DNA from: DATEJJ01 sp039649115
GTDB lineage: Bacteria > Actinomycetota > Actinomycetes > Mycobacteriales > Micromonosporaceae
Reading direction: 5' to 3'
NCBI GenBank assembly: GCA_039649115.1
Contig: JBBWZQ010000040.1
Coordinates: 1-64,000 of the forward strand
Length of the DNA stretch: 64,000 bases
Made by a program: the position numbers and the translations under genes. Positions 31,999 to 40,849 of the stretch are shown one piece after another (within the stretch, counting starts at the first letter, position 1; each line of letters begins with the position of its first letter). The notes beneath the pieces were generated by a model. The model was given only the letters and a program-made list of their open reading frames with translations. It was not told the origin of the DNA and ran no database searches.

Positions 31999-33432
31999 AT
32001 GAGCGGGAGTTACCAGCCGCCGGCATCGGGAACCGAGCCGATCACGGCACAGTGGAGTCCGGGCTACCAACCGGGAAGGGCCACCCCCTACCCGCAGCCC
32101 CCGCCGCCGCCGCGCGACGACCACCACTACTACCAGCCCGGGGCCTACTACCAGCCCGGGGCCTACTACGAGCCTGGTGCGCAGCGCGACGACATGTGGT
32201 CGCCTCCCGTGGCCGGCGGCGACAGCGGGTGGGGCGGCTGGCCACCGCCGGGCGGCTACTGGGCCCCGCAGCCCGCGCCGCGGCCCGCCCGCCGGCCCGC
32301 CCTGATCGCCGTGATGGCGGTCGTCCTCGTGCTGCTCATGGTGGCGGCCGTCGGGGTCGCGATCGCCGTCGGGCGCGCCCTGGGCACGTCCAGCTCCACC
32401 GCCAGCGGCTCCCAGAACAGCGGCACCTCGCAGACCGTCCCCGGCGCGACGACCGGTCCGGGCAACTCGGGCAATTCCGGTTCCGGCACCACGCTGGACA
32501 GCGCGGCGATCGCCGCCAAGGTCAATCCCGCGGTGGTGGACGTCAACACCGTGCTGGGGTACCAGAACGGCCGGGCCGCCGGTACCGGCATCGTGATCAG
32601 CTCATCCGGACTCGTGCTCACCAACAACCACGTGATCTCCGGCGCCACCAGCATCACGGTGACCGAGGTGACCAACGGGCGCACGTACAAGGCCACCGTG
32701 GTCGGCTACGACCGCACCGAGGACGTCGCCGTGATCAAGATGACCAGCGCCGCCGCGCTGCCCACCGCCTCGATCGGCGACTCCGGCAAGGTCGGCGTGG
32801 GCGACGGGGTGGTCGCCATCGGCAACGCCGGCGGCACCGGGGGCACCCCGGCGGTGGTCGAGGGCACCGTCACCGCGCTCAACCGGTCGATCACCGCGTC
32901 CGACGAGAGCACCGGCAGCTCGGAGCAGCTCACCGGGCTGATCGAGGTGGACGCGAACATCCAGGCCGGCGACTCGGGCGGTCCGCTGGTGAACGGCTCG
33001 GCACAGGTGATCGGCATCGACACCGCCGCCTCCGCCGGCTTCCACTACCAGGCCAGCGGCGGTACCGGGTACGCCATCCCGATCAACCAGGCGATGACGA
33101 TCGCCAACCAGATCACCGGCGGGCAGGCATCGACCAAGGTGCACATCGGCGCGACCGGCTTCCTGGGTGTCTCGCTCCGTTCGGGCAACGGCTCGGCCGG
33201 CGGTGGCGCGACGGTCACCCAGATCCTTCCCGGCTCCCCCGCGGAGGCCGCGGGCCTGGCCGAAGGCGACGTGATCACCACGCTGGACGGCGCGACGGTG
33301 GACTCGGCGAACACGCTGAGCCAACTGCTGGACAACCACCACCCGGGTGACCGGGTGCGGCTGGGCTGGACCGCCACGAACGGCAGGGCGCACACCGCCA
33401 CCATCACACTGATGACCGGGCCAGTGGGCTGA
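31999..33432 (+). CDS. Membrane-anchored HtrA/DegP-like serine protease with PDZ domain
   Basis: A 477-residue envelope protease. The N-terminal 95 residues are cytoplasmic and rich in Pro, Tyr, Gly and Gln, with three YYQPGA-type hexapeptides (43-60). A single membrane helix follows (about 101-125), then a Ser/Gly linker. The trypsin-like domain (165-370) has a complete triad: His211 ('TNNHVIS'), Asp242 ('TEDVAVIK') and Ser326 ('QAGDSGGPL'). A PDZ domain ends the protein ('FLGVSLR', 'GSPAEAAGLAEGDVITTLDG'). It presumably degrades misfolded exported proteins. ATG 31999 has GGAGGG seven bases upstream. The 3' end overlaps the ROK repressor by 29 bp. Confidence 0.93.
   Translation: MSGSYQPPASGTEPITAQWSPGYQPGRATPYPQPPPPPRDDHHYYQPGAYYQPGAYYEPGAQRDDMWSPPVAGGDSGWGGWPPPGGYWAPQPAPRPARRPALIAVMAVVLVLLMVAAVGVAIAVGRALGTSSSTASGSQNSGTSQTVPGATTGPGNSGNSGSGTTLDSAAIAAKVNPAVVDVNTVLGYQNGRAAGTGIVISSSGLVLTNNHVISGATSITVTEVTNGRTYKATVVGYDRTEDVAVIKMTSAAALPTASIGDSGKVGVGDGVVAIGNAGGTGGTPAVVEGTVTALNRSITASDESTGSSEQLTGLIEVDANIQAGDSGGPLVNGSAQVIGIDTAASAGFHYQASGGTGYAIPINQAMTIANQITGGQASTKVHIGATGFLGVSLRSGNGSAGGGATVTQILPGSPAEAAGLAEGDVITTLDGATVDSANTLSQLLDNHHPGDRVRLGWTATNGRAHTATITLMTGPVG
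32128..32181. repeat. 18-bp tandem repeat in the HtrA-like gene (three units)
   Basis: Two identical copies of TACTACCAGCCCGGGGCC (32128-32145, 32146-32163) and one diverged copy (32164-32181) encode YYQPGA, YYQPGA and YYEPGA in the cytoplasmic tail. Confidence 0.95.
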
Positions 33433-34636
33433 GGCCCGCCGGTCCGGCCCGGTAGAGCAGGTGGTCCAGCGCGGACGTGGCGGCGCCCAGCACGCCCGTG
33501 TACCGGCCCAGCATGGACTGCTCGATCAGCACCTCCTCGCGCAGCACCCGGCAGATCCGCGCCCGGGTGGCCTCGACGAGCCGGTTCGACACGTCCGCCG
33601 GCGCGTCCGCGAGGATCCCGCCCAGCGCCACCCGGGTCGGGCTGAATACGTTGACGTTCAAGGCGATCGCCGTGCTCAGGTGCTCGACGAAGTCGGCCAG
33701 CACGGCGTCGGCCCGGCCCTCGCCCGCGCGTACCGAGACCGACAGCGCGGACAGCGGCGCCAGCCCCCGGCGCAGCGCGCGGGCCAGCGCCGGGCAGTCC
33801 TTGGCGACGTGGCGCAGCCGGCGGCGCAGGTACGGCTCGGCCAGCCGCGCCTCCAGGCACCCGATCGCGCCGCACACGCAGCGCGGCCCGTCCTGCGCGA
33901 CCTGGTGATGGCCGAGTTCCGACACCCCGTGGGCGCCCTGCCGGAACGGCACGCCGCTGACCACGAACGAGAAGCCCACGCCGTCGCCGACCTGGACGTA
34001 CAGCAGGTTCTCGGCCTGCCGGCCGAGGCCGTGGTACACCTCGGCCAGGGCCATCGCCCGGACGTTGTACTCGACCGTGGCCGGCATCCCGAAGGCGCGC
34101 TCGAACCGGTCGGCGACCGCGACGTCGCGCCAGCCCAGCGCCAGCGACACCACGCTGCGCCGCCCGGCCGCGTCCACCGGCCCCGGCACGCCCACCCCCA
34201 CGCCGCACAGCCGGGCGCCGGCCCGGTCCACCAGCGGGATGGCCGCGGACACCGCGGCATCCAGCGCCTGGCTGGGGGTACGGCCGGCGCAGAGCGGCAC
34301 CTCCACCACGCCGGGGACCAGCCCGGACAGGTCGCACAGCCCGATCTGGATCCGGTCCAGGCCGACGTCGACGCCCATCACCAGGGTGCAGTCCCGGACG
34401 AGGGCGACCTGGGACGCCTTCGGCCCGCGCAGGTTCGACCGCCGCGTCGCGAAGGACTCGACCACGTACCCCTGGCCGAGCAGTTCGGTCACGATCGTCG
34501 CCACCGTCGGGATGGACAGTCCGGTGCGCCGCGCCAACTCCCGGCGCGACAGCGGCCCGTCCTCGTTGACCAGCCTGAGGAGCAGGCCCCGGTTGTGTAT
34601 GCGCACGTCCTCTGGCAGCAGGCAGCGTCGTTCCAC
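33404..34636 (-). CDS. ROK-family transcriptional repressor
   Basis: A 410-residue NagC/XylR-type regulator. An N-terminal winged helix ('LSRRELARRTGLSIPTVATIV', about 35-55) precedes a sugar-kinase-like ROK domain with 'VMGVDVGLDRIQIGLCDLSG' split at the phosphate loop, 'GVGVGVPGPVDAAG', 'ELGHHQV' and the zinc-binding Cys cluster 'CVCGAIGCLEA'. These regulators respond to sugars or their phosphates. GTG 34636 is preferred because GGGAGGA lies seven bases upstream, and a TTCACA-N17-TACTAT promoter ends 45 bp earlier. Its regulon is not evident from the neighbours. The 3' end overlaps the HtrA-like gene. Confidence 0.92.
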   Translation of the reverse strand: MERRCLLPEDVRIHNRGLLLRLVNEDGPLSRRELARRTGLSIPTVATIVTELLGQGYVVESFATRRSNLRGPKASQVALVRDCTLVMGVDVGLDRIQIGLCDLSGLVPGVVEVPLCAGRTPSQALDAAVSAAIPLVDRAGARLCGVGVGVPGPVDAAGRRSVVSLALGWRDVAVADRFERAFGMPATVEYNVRAMALAEVYHGLGRQAENLLYVQVGDGVGFSFVVSGVPFRQGAHGVSELGHHQVAQDGPRCVCGAIGCLEARLAEPYLRRRLRHVAKDCPALARALRRGLAPLSALSVSVRAGEGRADAVLADFVEHLSTAIALNVNVFSPTRVALGGILADAPADVSNRLVEATRARICRVLREEVLIEQSMLGRYTGVLGAATSALDHLLYRAGPAGLSPLARSSV

Positions 34637-34680
34637 CCGGAGTCCTCCCCTGGCCGGCGGTGTCTGCACGATTCGGACAG

Positions 34681-34709
34681 ATAGTAGCCGCGTCAATACG
34701 TGATGTGAA
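34681..34709 (-). promoter_or_regulatory. Promoter of the ROK repressor gene
   Basis: On the minus strand TTCACA (34709-34704), a 17-bp spacer and TACTAT (34686-34681), with a predicted leader of about 38 nt to GTG 34636. The spacer includes ATTGAC, which could be part of an operator. Confidence 0.65.
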
Positions 34710-34759
34710 CACCCCCCATGCGCTTGTGAATGGGATCGGATCTCTCTGGAATGGGCGGT

Positions 34760-35950
34760 ATGAAGACCCGGCGGATACACGGTGAAGAGCGACTGACAAC
34801 CTCGCGACCGCTGCAGGCCTACGCGTTCGGCACATCCCCGCAAACGCGGGAGGAGCTGGAACGGTTGCGCGACCGGCCGCCACTCGCCAGCGCCGACGTG
34901 ACGATCATCGCAGAGGACGAAGATGGCACGCCGCTCGCGACAGCTTCCTCAACACCAATGCGGCAAAACGTGCGCGGGCGGGTATATCCGATGGCGGGCA
35001 TCTGCGGGGTGGCCACCCATCCGCTGGCGCGCCGGCAGGGACACGTACGCACGCTGATGACGCAGCTGCTCGGGCAGGTACGTGACGAGGGGTGCCCGGT
35101 GAGCACGCTGTACCCGTTCCGCCCCTCGTTCTACGAGCGCTTCGGCTACGTGGGGCTGCCGCAGACCCGTACCGTCACCGTCTCCCCCGCCGACCTCCGC
35201 CCGTTCCTGCGCAAGCCTCTGTCCGGGGAGATCAGCTGGCAGCGCGTCGGCGAGGGCTACCCGGTGTACCGCGCCTTCACCGAGGATCTGCTGTCCCGCT
35301 GTCACGGCTTCGCTCTCTTCTCGGAGGAGCGCGCGCAGCGGCTGCGGGAGGCCGACGAACGGTGGCTGGTGACCGCGCACGTCGACGGCGCGGTGGTGGG
35401 CGCGGTGACCTACCGGGTCGTGGAGTTCGGCGGGGAGTTGCGGGCCGACAACCTGCTGGCGACCGGGCCGGTCGGGCGCGCGCTGCTGCTCGGCTTCTTC
35501 GCGCGGCACGTGGACCAGGTCGAGCGGGTGGTGGCCACGGTCGGCCCGGACGAGGCCCCGGAGCTGTGGGCCACCGACCTGGCCACGCATACCGAGACGA
35601 GGGCGTCCTCGCCGACCACGCGGGCCCCGATGGGGCGGGTCCTGTCCGTGACCGGCCTTGCCGGGCTGCCGGTCGGTACCGGCCGGGCGGCGGTGGAGAT
35701 CGTCGACGACCCGTTCATCGCGGGTCGGTACCTGCTGGACGGCGGTACCGGCGGGCTGGAAGTCTCGGCCGGCACCACGGCTCCCGGTGCCGCCACGCTG
35801 ACCGCGGCCGGTTTCGCCGCGCTCGTGTACGGCGCGCTGGACCCGGTGGAGGTGGCGGTCCGGGGACTCGGCACGGTACCGGCGGAGACGGTGGAGAGCC
35901 TGCGCACCCTGTTCCCCAGATGGGCGCCGTACCTGGTGGCGGAGTTCTGA
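34760..35950 (+). CDS. Eis-like GNAT N-acetyltransferase
   Basis: A 396-residue protein with the Eis architecture: an N-terminal GNAT domain, a second GNAT-like region and a C-terminal SCP2-like domain. Acetyl-CoA-binding loop: 'GICGVATHPLARRQGHVRTLM' (V-x-P-x-x-R-R-x-G). 'SFYERFGYVGLPQTRTV' is strongly family-specific, and the C-terminal carboxylate follows 'PRWAPYLVAEF'. Eis enzymes acetylate amino groups of aminoglycosides, peptides or polyamines; resistance cannot be inferred from sequence. ATG 34760 is the likeliest of three in-frame ATGs (34730, 34751, 34760). Divergent from the ROK repressor. Confidence 0.9.
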   Translation: MKTRRIHGEERLTTSRPLQAYAFGTSPQTREELERLRDRPPLASADVTIIAEDEDGTPLATASSTPMRQNVRGRVYPMAGICGVATHPLARRQGHVRTLMTQLLGQVRDEGCPVSTLYPFRPSFYERFGYVGLPQTRTVTVSPADLRPFLRKPLSGEISWQRVGEGYPVYRAFTEDLLSRCHGFALFSEERAQRLREADERWLVTAHVDGAVVGAVTYRVVEFGGELRADNLLATGPVGRALLLGFFARHVDQVERVVATVGPDEAPELWATDLATHTETRASSPTTRAPMGRVLSVTGLAGLPVGTGRAAVEIVDDPFIAGRYLLDGGTGGLEVSAGTTAPGAATLTAAGFAALVYGALDPVEVAVRGLGTVPAETVESLRTLFPRWAPYLVAEF

Positions 35951-35956
35951 GCCGGC

Positions 35957-36370
35957 TCACGACTCGGCGGACGCGTAGGCGATCAGGCGCAGCAGCGCCT
36001 CCGCGTACGCGTCCTCGGGGTCGGCCGCGCGCACCTCGCTGAGCGCGTCGCCCAGCGCGGTGACCACGAGGTACTCCTCGTCGAGCCGGTCCAGCCGGTG
36101 GAAGGTGCGGCCGAGCAGCCCGCGCAGCTGGTCCTCGCGGGGCATCCAGAGCACCTCGTCCTTGTGCACGTCGTCCAGCGCCCACTCCGTCGTGCCGTTG
36201 AAGCCGATCACCTGCCCCTCGGGCAACTCGTGCAACTCGATCGTCATGTCGCTGAGCACGAACACCTCGTCGTCCATGTCCCGGTCCGGCAGGACGAACC
36301 GGTCGCCCCGGGAGGGCTTCCACACCAGTCCGGCGTCGCGCAGCCGCTTGGCGAGAGGGAGGGAAAGCAC
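35957..36370 (-). CDS. Conserved actinobacterial hypothetical protein
   Basis: A 137-residue soluble acidic protein. 'LSLPLAKRLRDAGLVWKPSRGDRFVLPDRDMDDEVFVLSDMTIE' at the start (here split by position) and 'IGFNGTTEWALDD' with 'MPREDQLRGLLG' are familiar from short actinobacterial proteins sometimes labelled pilus-assembly CpaE-like, but I see no CpaE ATPase motifs and do not support that name. GTG 36370 follows GGAGGC with almost no spacing, so the start is uncertain. It ends 6 bp from the convergent acetyltransferase gene. Confidence 0.72.
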   Translation of the reverse strand: MLSLPLAKRLRDAGLVWKPSRGDRFVLPDRDMDDEVFVLSDMTIELHELPEGQVIGFNGTTEWALDDVHKDEVLWMPREDQLRGLLGRTFHRLDRLDEEYLVVTALGDALSEVRAADPEDAYAEALLRLIAYASAES

Positions 36371-36419
36371 GCCTCCATCGTGCCAGTCCCGGCAGCCTCG
36401 GTCGCCTCCCGACCAGGTT

Positions 36420-36441
36420 GAGGAGTTTGACAGAACTCCTC
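36420..36441. promoter_or_regulatory. Dyad overlapping a TTGACA element upstream of the papain-like protease
   Basis: GAGGAGTT-TGACAG-AACTCCTC is a perfect eight-base inverted repeat. TTGACA (36427-36432) lies within it and would be a -35 element for the protease gene at 36517; no convincing -10 box is seen at the right spacing. A further TACTCCTC half-copy lies at 36458-36465. It reads as a repressor site in the divergent region. Confidence 0.5.
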
Positions 36442-36516
36442 TCCGGAAGCACTCAACTACTCCTCGCTTGCACCGATGACTGCGGTACGACCTCTCCCGA
36501 GGAGTGAGGAGCAAGG

Positions 36517-38679
36517 ATGCGTCAACTACCGAGGCTCAGGTACAGCCTCATCGGTCTCACCGCGGTCTGCGCCATCGTCCTGCCCGGCACCGCGGCGTTG
36601 GCCGCCCCCACCCCTGGACCGCTGCCGCACAAGGTCGGCGGCTTCATCGCCAGCGGCGCGCGAGTCAGCGCCGCCAGGCAGCACGTCTTCCGCCCCCGAA
36701 CCCTGCCCGCCAGCGTCGACCTGCGCGCCAACATGCCCGCCGTCGGCGACCAGGGCCAGGTCGGCTCCTGCGTCGCCTGGACCATCGCCTACGGGATGAT
36801 GGGCTACTACGCGAAGACGACCAGCGGCACCGGCGCCCCGTACGCGCCGCTCTACCTGTACCTGCGGGTCGTGGCACCGGGCGGCGCGCCCAACTCCGGG
36901 CTGTACCCCTCGTCGGCCCTGACGGAGGCGCAGAACAACGGCGTGGACACCCAGGCCGACTACTACCAGGGGACGACGGCCTGGCAGACCGGGCCCACCA
37001 GCGCCGAGGTCGCCAACGCGGCGGGCTACAAGATCACCGGATGGAACACCCTCTGGGTGGGCAGCAACCAGGGCACTTCGGCCAAGACGGCCATGCAGAC
37101 CGCGCTGGCCGCGGGCGCACCGGTGGGCATCGCCTTCCCGGTGTACGCCGACTTCATGCGCATGGGGTCCAACGTCCTCTACAACACGCTGACGGGTAAC
37201 AGCCTGGGCGGCCACATGGTCACCGCGGTCGGGTACGACGCGGACGGCATCTGGATCCGCAACTCCTGGGGCACCTGGTGGGGCACCAGCGGGGACGCGC
37301 ACCTGTCGTGGGCCTTCGTGCAGACCGACGTGCAGGCGGCGTACACGATCACGGGTGTCCGCACGCCCGCCACGACGACGGTGGCCGCACCGACCGTCAG
37401 CGCGCTGTCCGTCAAGACCGGTGCTGCCGGCACCTCGGTCACGATCAGCGGGGCCAACCTGGCCTCGGCGACGGCGGTCAGCTTCGGCGGCGCCAGCGCG
37501 GCCTTCACCAGCACGACGACGAGCGGCGTGACCAAGCTGGTCGCCACCGCGCCCAGCCACGAACCGGGTGCGGCCGGGGTGACCGTGACCAACCCCGGCG
37601 GCACCAGCGCGGCCGGCAGCGCCAGCACGTTCACCTTCACACCGCCGGCCCCCACGGTGACCGCGGTCAGCCCGTCCAGCGCGGTCATCTTCGGCGGTGC
37701 CACGGTGACGGTCACCGGCACCTCGTTCACCGGATCGACATCGGTCAAGGTGGGCACCCTCGCCGGCAGCTCGGTCAAGCTGCTGTCCGGCACCTCGCTG
37801 CAGTTCGTCGCACCGGCCCAGGCCGCCGGGGCCTACGACGTCACCGTCAAGACGCCGTACGGGACGAGCGCCACCGGCAACCAGCTCACGTACGTCAACC
37901 CGCCGGCACCGGCGCTCGCCACGCTGAGCCCGACCAGCGGGCTCACGTACACGACCACGGCGGTCACCCTCACCGGCAGCAACCTCAAGGGGGCGACCCG
38001 GGTCACCGCCGGCGGGGCCAGCGTGCCATTCACCAAGGTGTCCGACACGGTGGTCAAGGCGACGCTGCCGGTGCACGCCGCCGGTGCGCTGGACGTCCAG
38101 GTGACCACGCCCGGCGGTACCAGCGCCACCGGTAGCGCGTTCACCTACGTGGCACCGCCGGCACCGGTGGTCAACCAGGTCAGCCCGTCCACCGGCGTCA
38201 CCAACGTGAGCCGGACGGTGACGGTCACGGGTACCGGGTTCACCGCCGCGTCCCGGGTCACCGCGGCCGGCACGGCGCTGAGCTTCACCCGGCTCTCGGA
38301 GACCGCGATCCGGGCGACGCTGCCGGTGCACTCCGCCGGCGCCGTGGACATCCGGGTGACCACGCCGGGCGGTACCAGCGCCGGCGGCACCACGTTCACC
38401 TACTCGCTGCCGCCGGCACCGTCGGTCAGCAGCCTGAACGTGACCCGGAGCGGTACCGGCGCGGCCACCTCGGTGGTGGTGCAGGGCAGCTGGCTGACGG
38501 CGGCCACCAGGGTGACCGTGGACGGGGTCAGCGTGAAGTTCACCCAGGTATCCGACAGCCAGGTGCGGGCCACCCTGCCCGCGCACTCCGCCGGAACGGT
38601 GAACGTCCAGGTGACCACGGCCGGCGGTACCAGTTCGCCGACCGCGGGCACCCGGTTCACCTACGGGCGGGCCAGGTAG
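36517..38679 (+). CDS. Secreted papain-like (C1) cysteine protease with five IPT/TIG domains
   Basis: A 720-residue exported protein. Sec signal 'LIGLTAVCAIVLPGTAALAA' (about 11-30), then a C1-type domain: Gln79 and nucleophile Cys85 in 'GDQGQVGSCVAW', His233 in 'GGHMVTAVGYD' and Asn249 in 'IRNSWGTWWG'. From about residue 290 to the end are five immunoglobulin-like IPT/TIG units of 80-85 residues, each opening with 'PAP-V--VSPS-G' and closing with 'TTPGGTSA-G--FTY'. No transmembrane helix or LPXTG motif is seen, so it is released or held by the TIG domains binding the surface. ATG 36517 follows GAGGAG. Substrate unknown. Confidence 0.92.
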   Translation: MRQLPRLRYSLIGLTAVCAIVLPGTAALAAPTPGPLPHKVGGFIASGARVSAARQHVFRPRTLPASVDLRANMPAVGDQGQVGSCVAWTIAYGMMGYYAKTTSGTGAPYAPLYLYLRVVAPGGAPNSGLYPSSALTEAQNNGVDTQADYYQGTTAWQTGPTSAEVANAAGYKITGWNTLWVGSNQGTSAKTAMQTALAAGAPVGIAFPVYADFMRMGSNVLYNTLTGNSLGGHMVTAVGYDADGIWIRNSWGTWWGTSGDAHLSWAFVQTDVQAAYTITGVRTPATTTVAAPTVSALSVKTGAAGTSVTISGANLASATAVSFGGASAAFTSTTTSGVTKLVATAPSHEPGAAGVTVTNPGGTSAAGSASTFTFTPPAPTVTAVSPSSAVIFGGATVTVTGTSFTGSTSVKVGTLAGSSVKLLSGTSLQFVAPAQAAGAYDVTVKTPYGTSATGNQLTYVNPPAPALATLSPTSGLTYTTTAVTLTGSNLKGATRVTAGGASVPFTKVSDTVVKATLPVHAAGALDVQVTTPGGTSATGSAFTYVAPPAPVVNQVSPSTGVTNVSRTVTVTGTGFTAASRVTAAGTALSFTRLSETAIRATLPVHSAGAVDIRVTTPGGTSAGGTTFTYSLPPAPSVSSLNVTRSGTGAATSVVVQGSWLTAATRVTVDGVSVKFTQVSDSQVRATLPAHSAGTVNVQVTTAGGTSSPTAGTRFTYGRAR

Positions 38680-38682
38680 CTT

Positions 38683-38726
38683 CCCGTGGGGCTGGCACCT
38701 CAGCGCAGCGGGGCCAGCCCCACGGG
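38683..38726 (+). terminator. Hairpin after the papain-like protease gene
   Basis: CCCGTGGGGCTGGC (38683-38696) pairs perfectly with GCCAGCCCCACGGG (38713-38726), 14 bp with a 16-base loop, starting four bases after the stop. No T-tract follows. Confidence 0.8.
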
Positions 38727-38792
38727 GATTCGTCGCACCTGCGGGCCGCCGCCGCCGATAGGAGCCCGAGTTCGGAAATGGCGGGTGAGCTG

Positions 38793-40799
38793 ATGCGACG
38801 TCTTCTCCTGAGCATGCTGGCGGGTGCGCTGGTCCTGCTCATCGTCGGCGTCTCCGCGAGCCAGTCCGGACATACCAGGGTCCTGGCCCGGCAGCGCAAC
38901 GCGTTGGCCCAGGACGCGGCCGAGCAGGCCCAGATCCTGGACGCGTACTTCGCCCGCGCGGCCTCGATCATCCTGTTGACCGCGCACATCCCGCAGTTCG
39001 GGGAGTTCTACCGGGAGCCCGGTGACCGGGCCGCGCGGGTACGCCGCGGCGGTGCGACGCTCGACGCGGTCAACGACTCGCTGAGCTACCTGGAACGGCT
39101 GTATCCGGACCGGATCGACGAGGCGTGCTTCATCGACGCGTCGGGTGCCGAGAACGCGCGCACGGTGCGCGGTCAACGCGCCGCCTCCGGTGAGCTGTCC
39201 ACGGACGAGACCATGAACCCGTTCTTCGCACCGTCGTTCACGCTCGCCGCCGGACAGGTCTACCAGGCCAAACCATACGTGTCCCCGGACACCGGCGAGT
39301 GGGTCATCGCGAACTCCACGGTGGTGCCGATGCCGGACGGGTCGAGGCCGGCGATCGTGCACTTCGAGGTCAGCGTCGAGAGCTTCCGCCGGGAGGCGGC
39401 CGCCCGCAGTGACAGCACCGTCCTGGTCGTCGACGCGGACACCGGAGATGTCGTGATCAACTCGCGGCGCCCGCAACAGACCGGTGTGCCGTTGGGCGAC
39501 GCGCGGGACAGCCGTTTCCACCGGCTCGTCCGTCACTGGTCCCCGACCGGCCGGCTCGATCTCGATGGTCATCAGGCTGGGTACCAGCGCATCGCGGCCA
39601 CCTCGGGCAATGCCAACCACTGGTACGTGGTGTCGGTGGCCAACCGCGCCACCGGCACGCTGACCGGTGTCGGCATCCTGCCGGTCGTCATGACGCTGGT
39701 CGGGCTGGTGTTCATCGGCTACCTGGTCTTCGCCCTGCGCCGCAGCCGGGCCGTCCTGCTCACCGCCGCCTACACCGACCCGTTGACCGGGCTGTACAAC
39801 CGGCGGCAGCTCGTCACCGACCTCGACAGCCACCTCGCCCGCGCGAGCGCCGCCGATCCGCTGCTGCTGATCCTGTGTGACCTCAACGGTTTCAAGGCGT
39901 ACAACGACGCGTTCGGCCACCCGGCCGGCGACGCGCTGCTCGCCCGCCTGGGCGCGGCACTCAACCGGGACCTGAACGGCACGGCGCGGCCGTACCGCAT
40001 CGGAGGCGACGAGTTCTGCGTCCTGGCCAGACCGGGCCGCGACGGCGCCGACGAGGTGATCGCCACCTCCCTGCGGGCGCTGAGCGAGCAGGGCGACGGC
40101 TTTTCCATCACCGCGTCGCACGGCGCTGTCCTGCTGCCCACGGAGGCGTCCTCGTCGGACGGCGCGATGCGGGCCGTCGACCTGCGCATGTACGAGAACA
40201 AGAACAGCGCCCGGATACCCGCCGACGCGCAAGCCACGAACGCGCTGCTGTGCGCCATGCGCGAGCGTGATCCGCAGTGGGCCCACCGGGTCTGGATGAC
40301 CGCACGCCTGGCCGGCGAGGTGTGCCGGCGGCTCGGCCTGCCGCCGGGCGACGAGGCCCGGATCCGGCAGGCGGCCCAACTGCACGACGTCGGGAAGGTC
40401 GGCATCCCCGACGATGTCCTGCACAAGCCCGGCCCGCTCACCCCGGACGAGTGGACGTTCCTGCAACAGGTCCCGTCGATCGGTGAACGCATCACCGCGG
40501 CGGCGCCCGCGCTGGCCCACCTCGCCCCCGTCGTCCGGTCAGCCCGTGAACGGTACGACGGAACCGGCTACCCCGACCGCCTGGCAGGCGACGACATCCC
40601 GCTCGGCGCCCGCATCATCGCCGGCGCCGCCGCGCTGGCCGCCATGATCTCGCCCCGTCCCTACGCCGCGGTGCGCACGGTCACGGCGGCGCTCGACGAA
40701 CTCACCCGCGGCGCCGGCACCCAGTTCGATCCGCAGGTCGTCGCCGCGCTGCGCGAGGTCAGCCGGTCAGCGGACGCGGAGTTGTCAATGCACCCCTGA
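38793..40799 (+). CDS. Membrane sensor with GGDEF and degenerate HD-GYP domains
   Basis: A 668-residue cyclic-di-GMP protein (positions numbered from ATG 38778; the start used here is residue 6). An N-terminal helix (8-25) and a second helix (300-320) flank an extracytoplasmic Cache-like sensor. The GGDEF domain is intact: 'YTDPLTGLYNRR' and GGDEF at 409-413, with no RxxD inhibitory site five residues upstream. The HD-GYP domain keeps 'HDVGKVGIPD' (536-545) and 'DGTGYP' (594-599), but the usual HHE is ARE (589-591) and the H of 'HP-IG' is Val565, so several metal ligands are lost. It probably makes c-di-GMP; phosphodiesterase activity is doubtful. Confidence 0.9.
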   Translation: MRRLLLSMLAGALVLLIVGVSASQSGHTRVLARQRNALAQDAAEQAQILDAYFARAASIILLTAHIPQFGEFYREPGDRAARVRRGGATLDAVNDSLSYLERLYPDRIDEACFIDASGAENARTVRGQRAASGELSTDETMNPFFAPSFTLAAGQVYQAKPYVSPDTGEWVIANSTVVPMPDGSRPAIVHFEVSVESFRREAAARSDSTVLVVDADTGDVVINSRRPQQTGVPLGDARDSRFHRLVRHWSPTGRLDLDGHQAGYQRIAATSGNANHWYVVSVANRATGTLTGVGILPVVMTLVGLVFIGYLVFALRRSRAVLLTAAYTDPLTGLYNRRQLVTDLDSHLARASAADPLLLILCDLNGFKAYNDAFGHPAGDALLARLGAALNRDLNGTARPYRIGGDEFCVLARPGRDGADEVIATSLRALSEQGDGFSITASHGAVLLPTEASSSDGAMRAVDLRMYENKNSARIPADAQATNALLCAMRERDPQWAHRVWMTARLAGEVCRRLGLPPGDEARIRQAAQLHDVGKVGIPDDVLHKPGPLTPDEWTFLQQVPSIGERITAAAPALAHLAPVVRSARERYDGTGYPDRLAGDDIPLGARIIAGAAALAAMISPRPYAAVRTVTAALDELTRGAGTQFDPQVVAALREVSRSADAELSMHP

Positions 40800-40849
40800 G
40801 CGGGCAGGAAACCGGTCGCCGGTGCGCGGCCGGCGGGTGATCAGGTGGG

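Noticed and set aside
35957..36370. Naming the 137-residue protein as pilus-assembly CpaE
   Set aside because: It lacks the receiver and ParA-like ATPase motifs of CpaE; the label seems to be inherited annotation.
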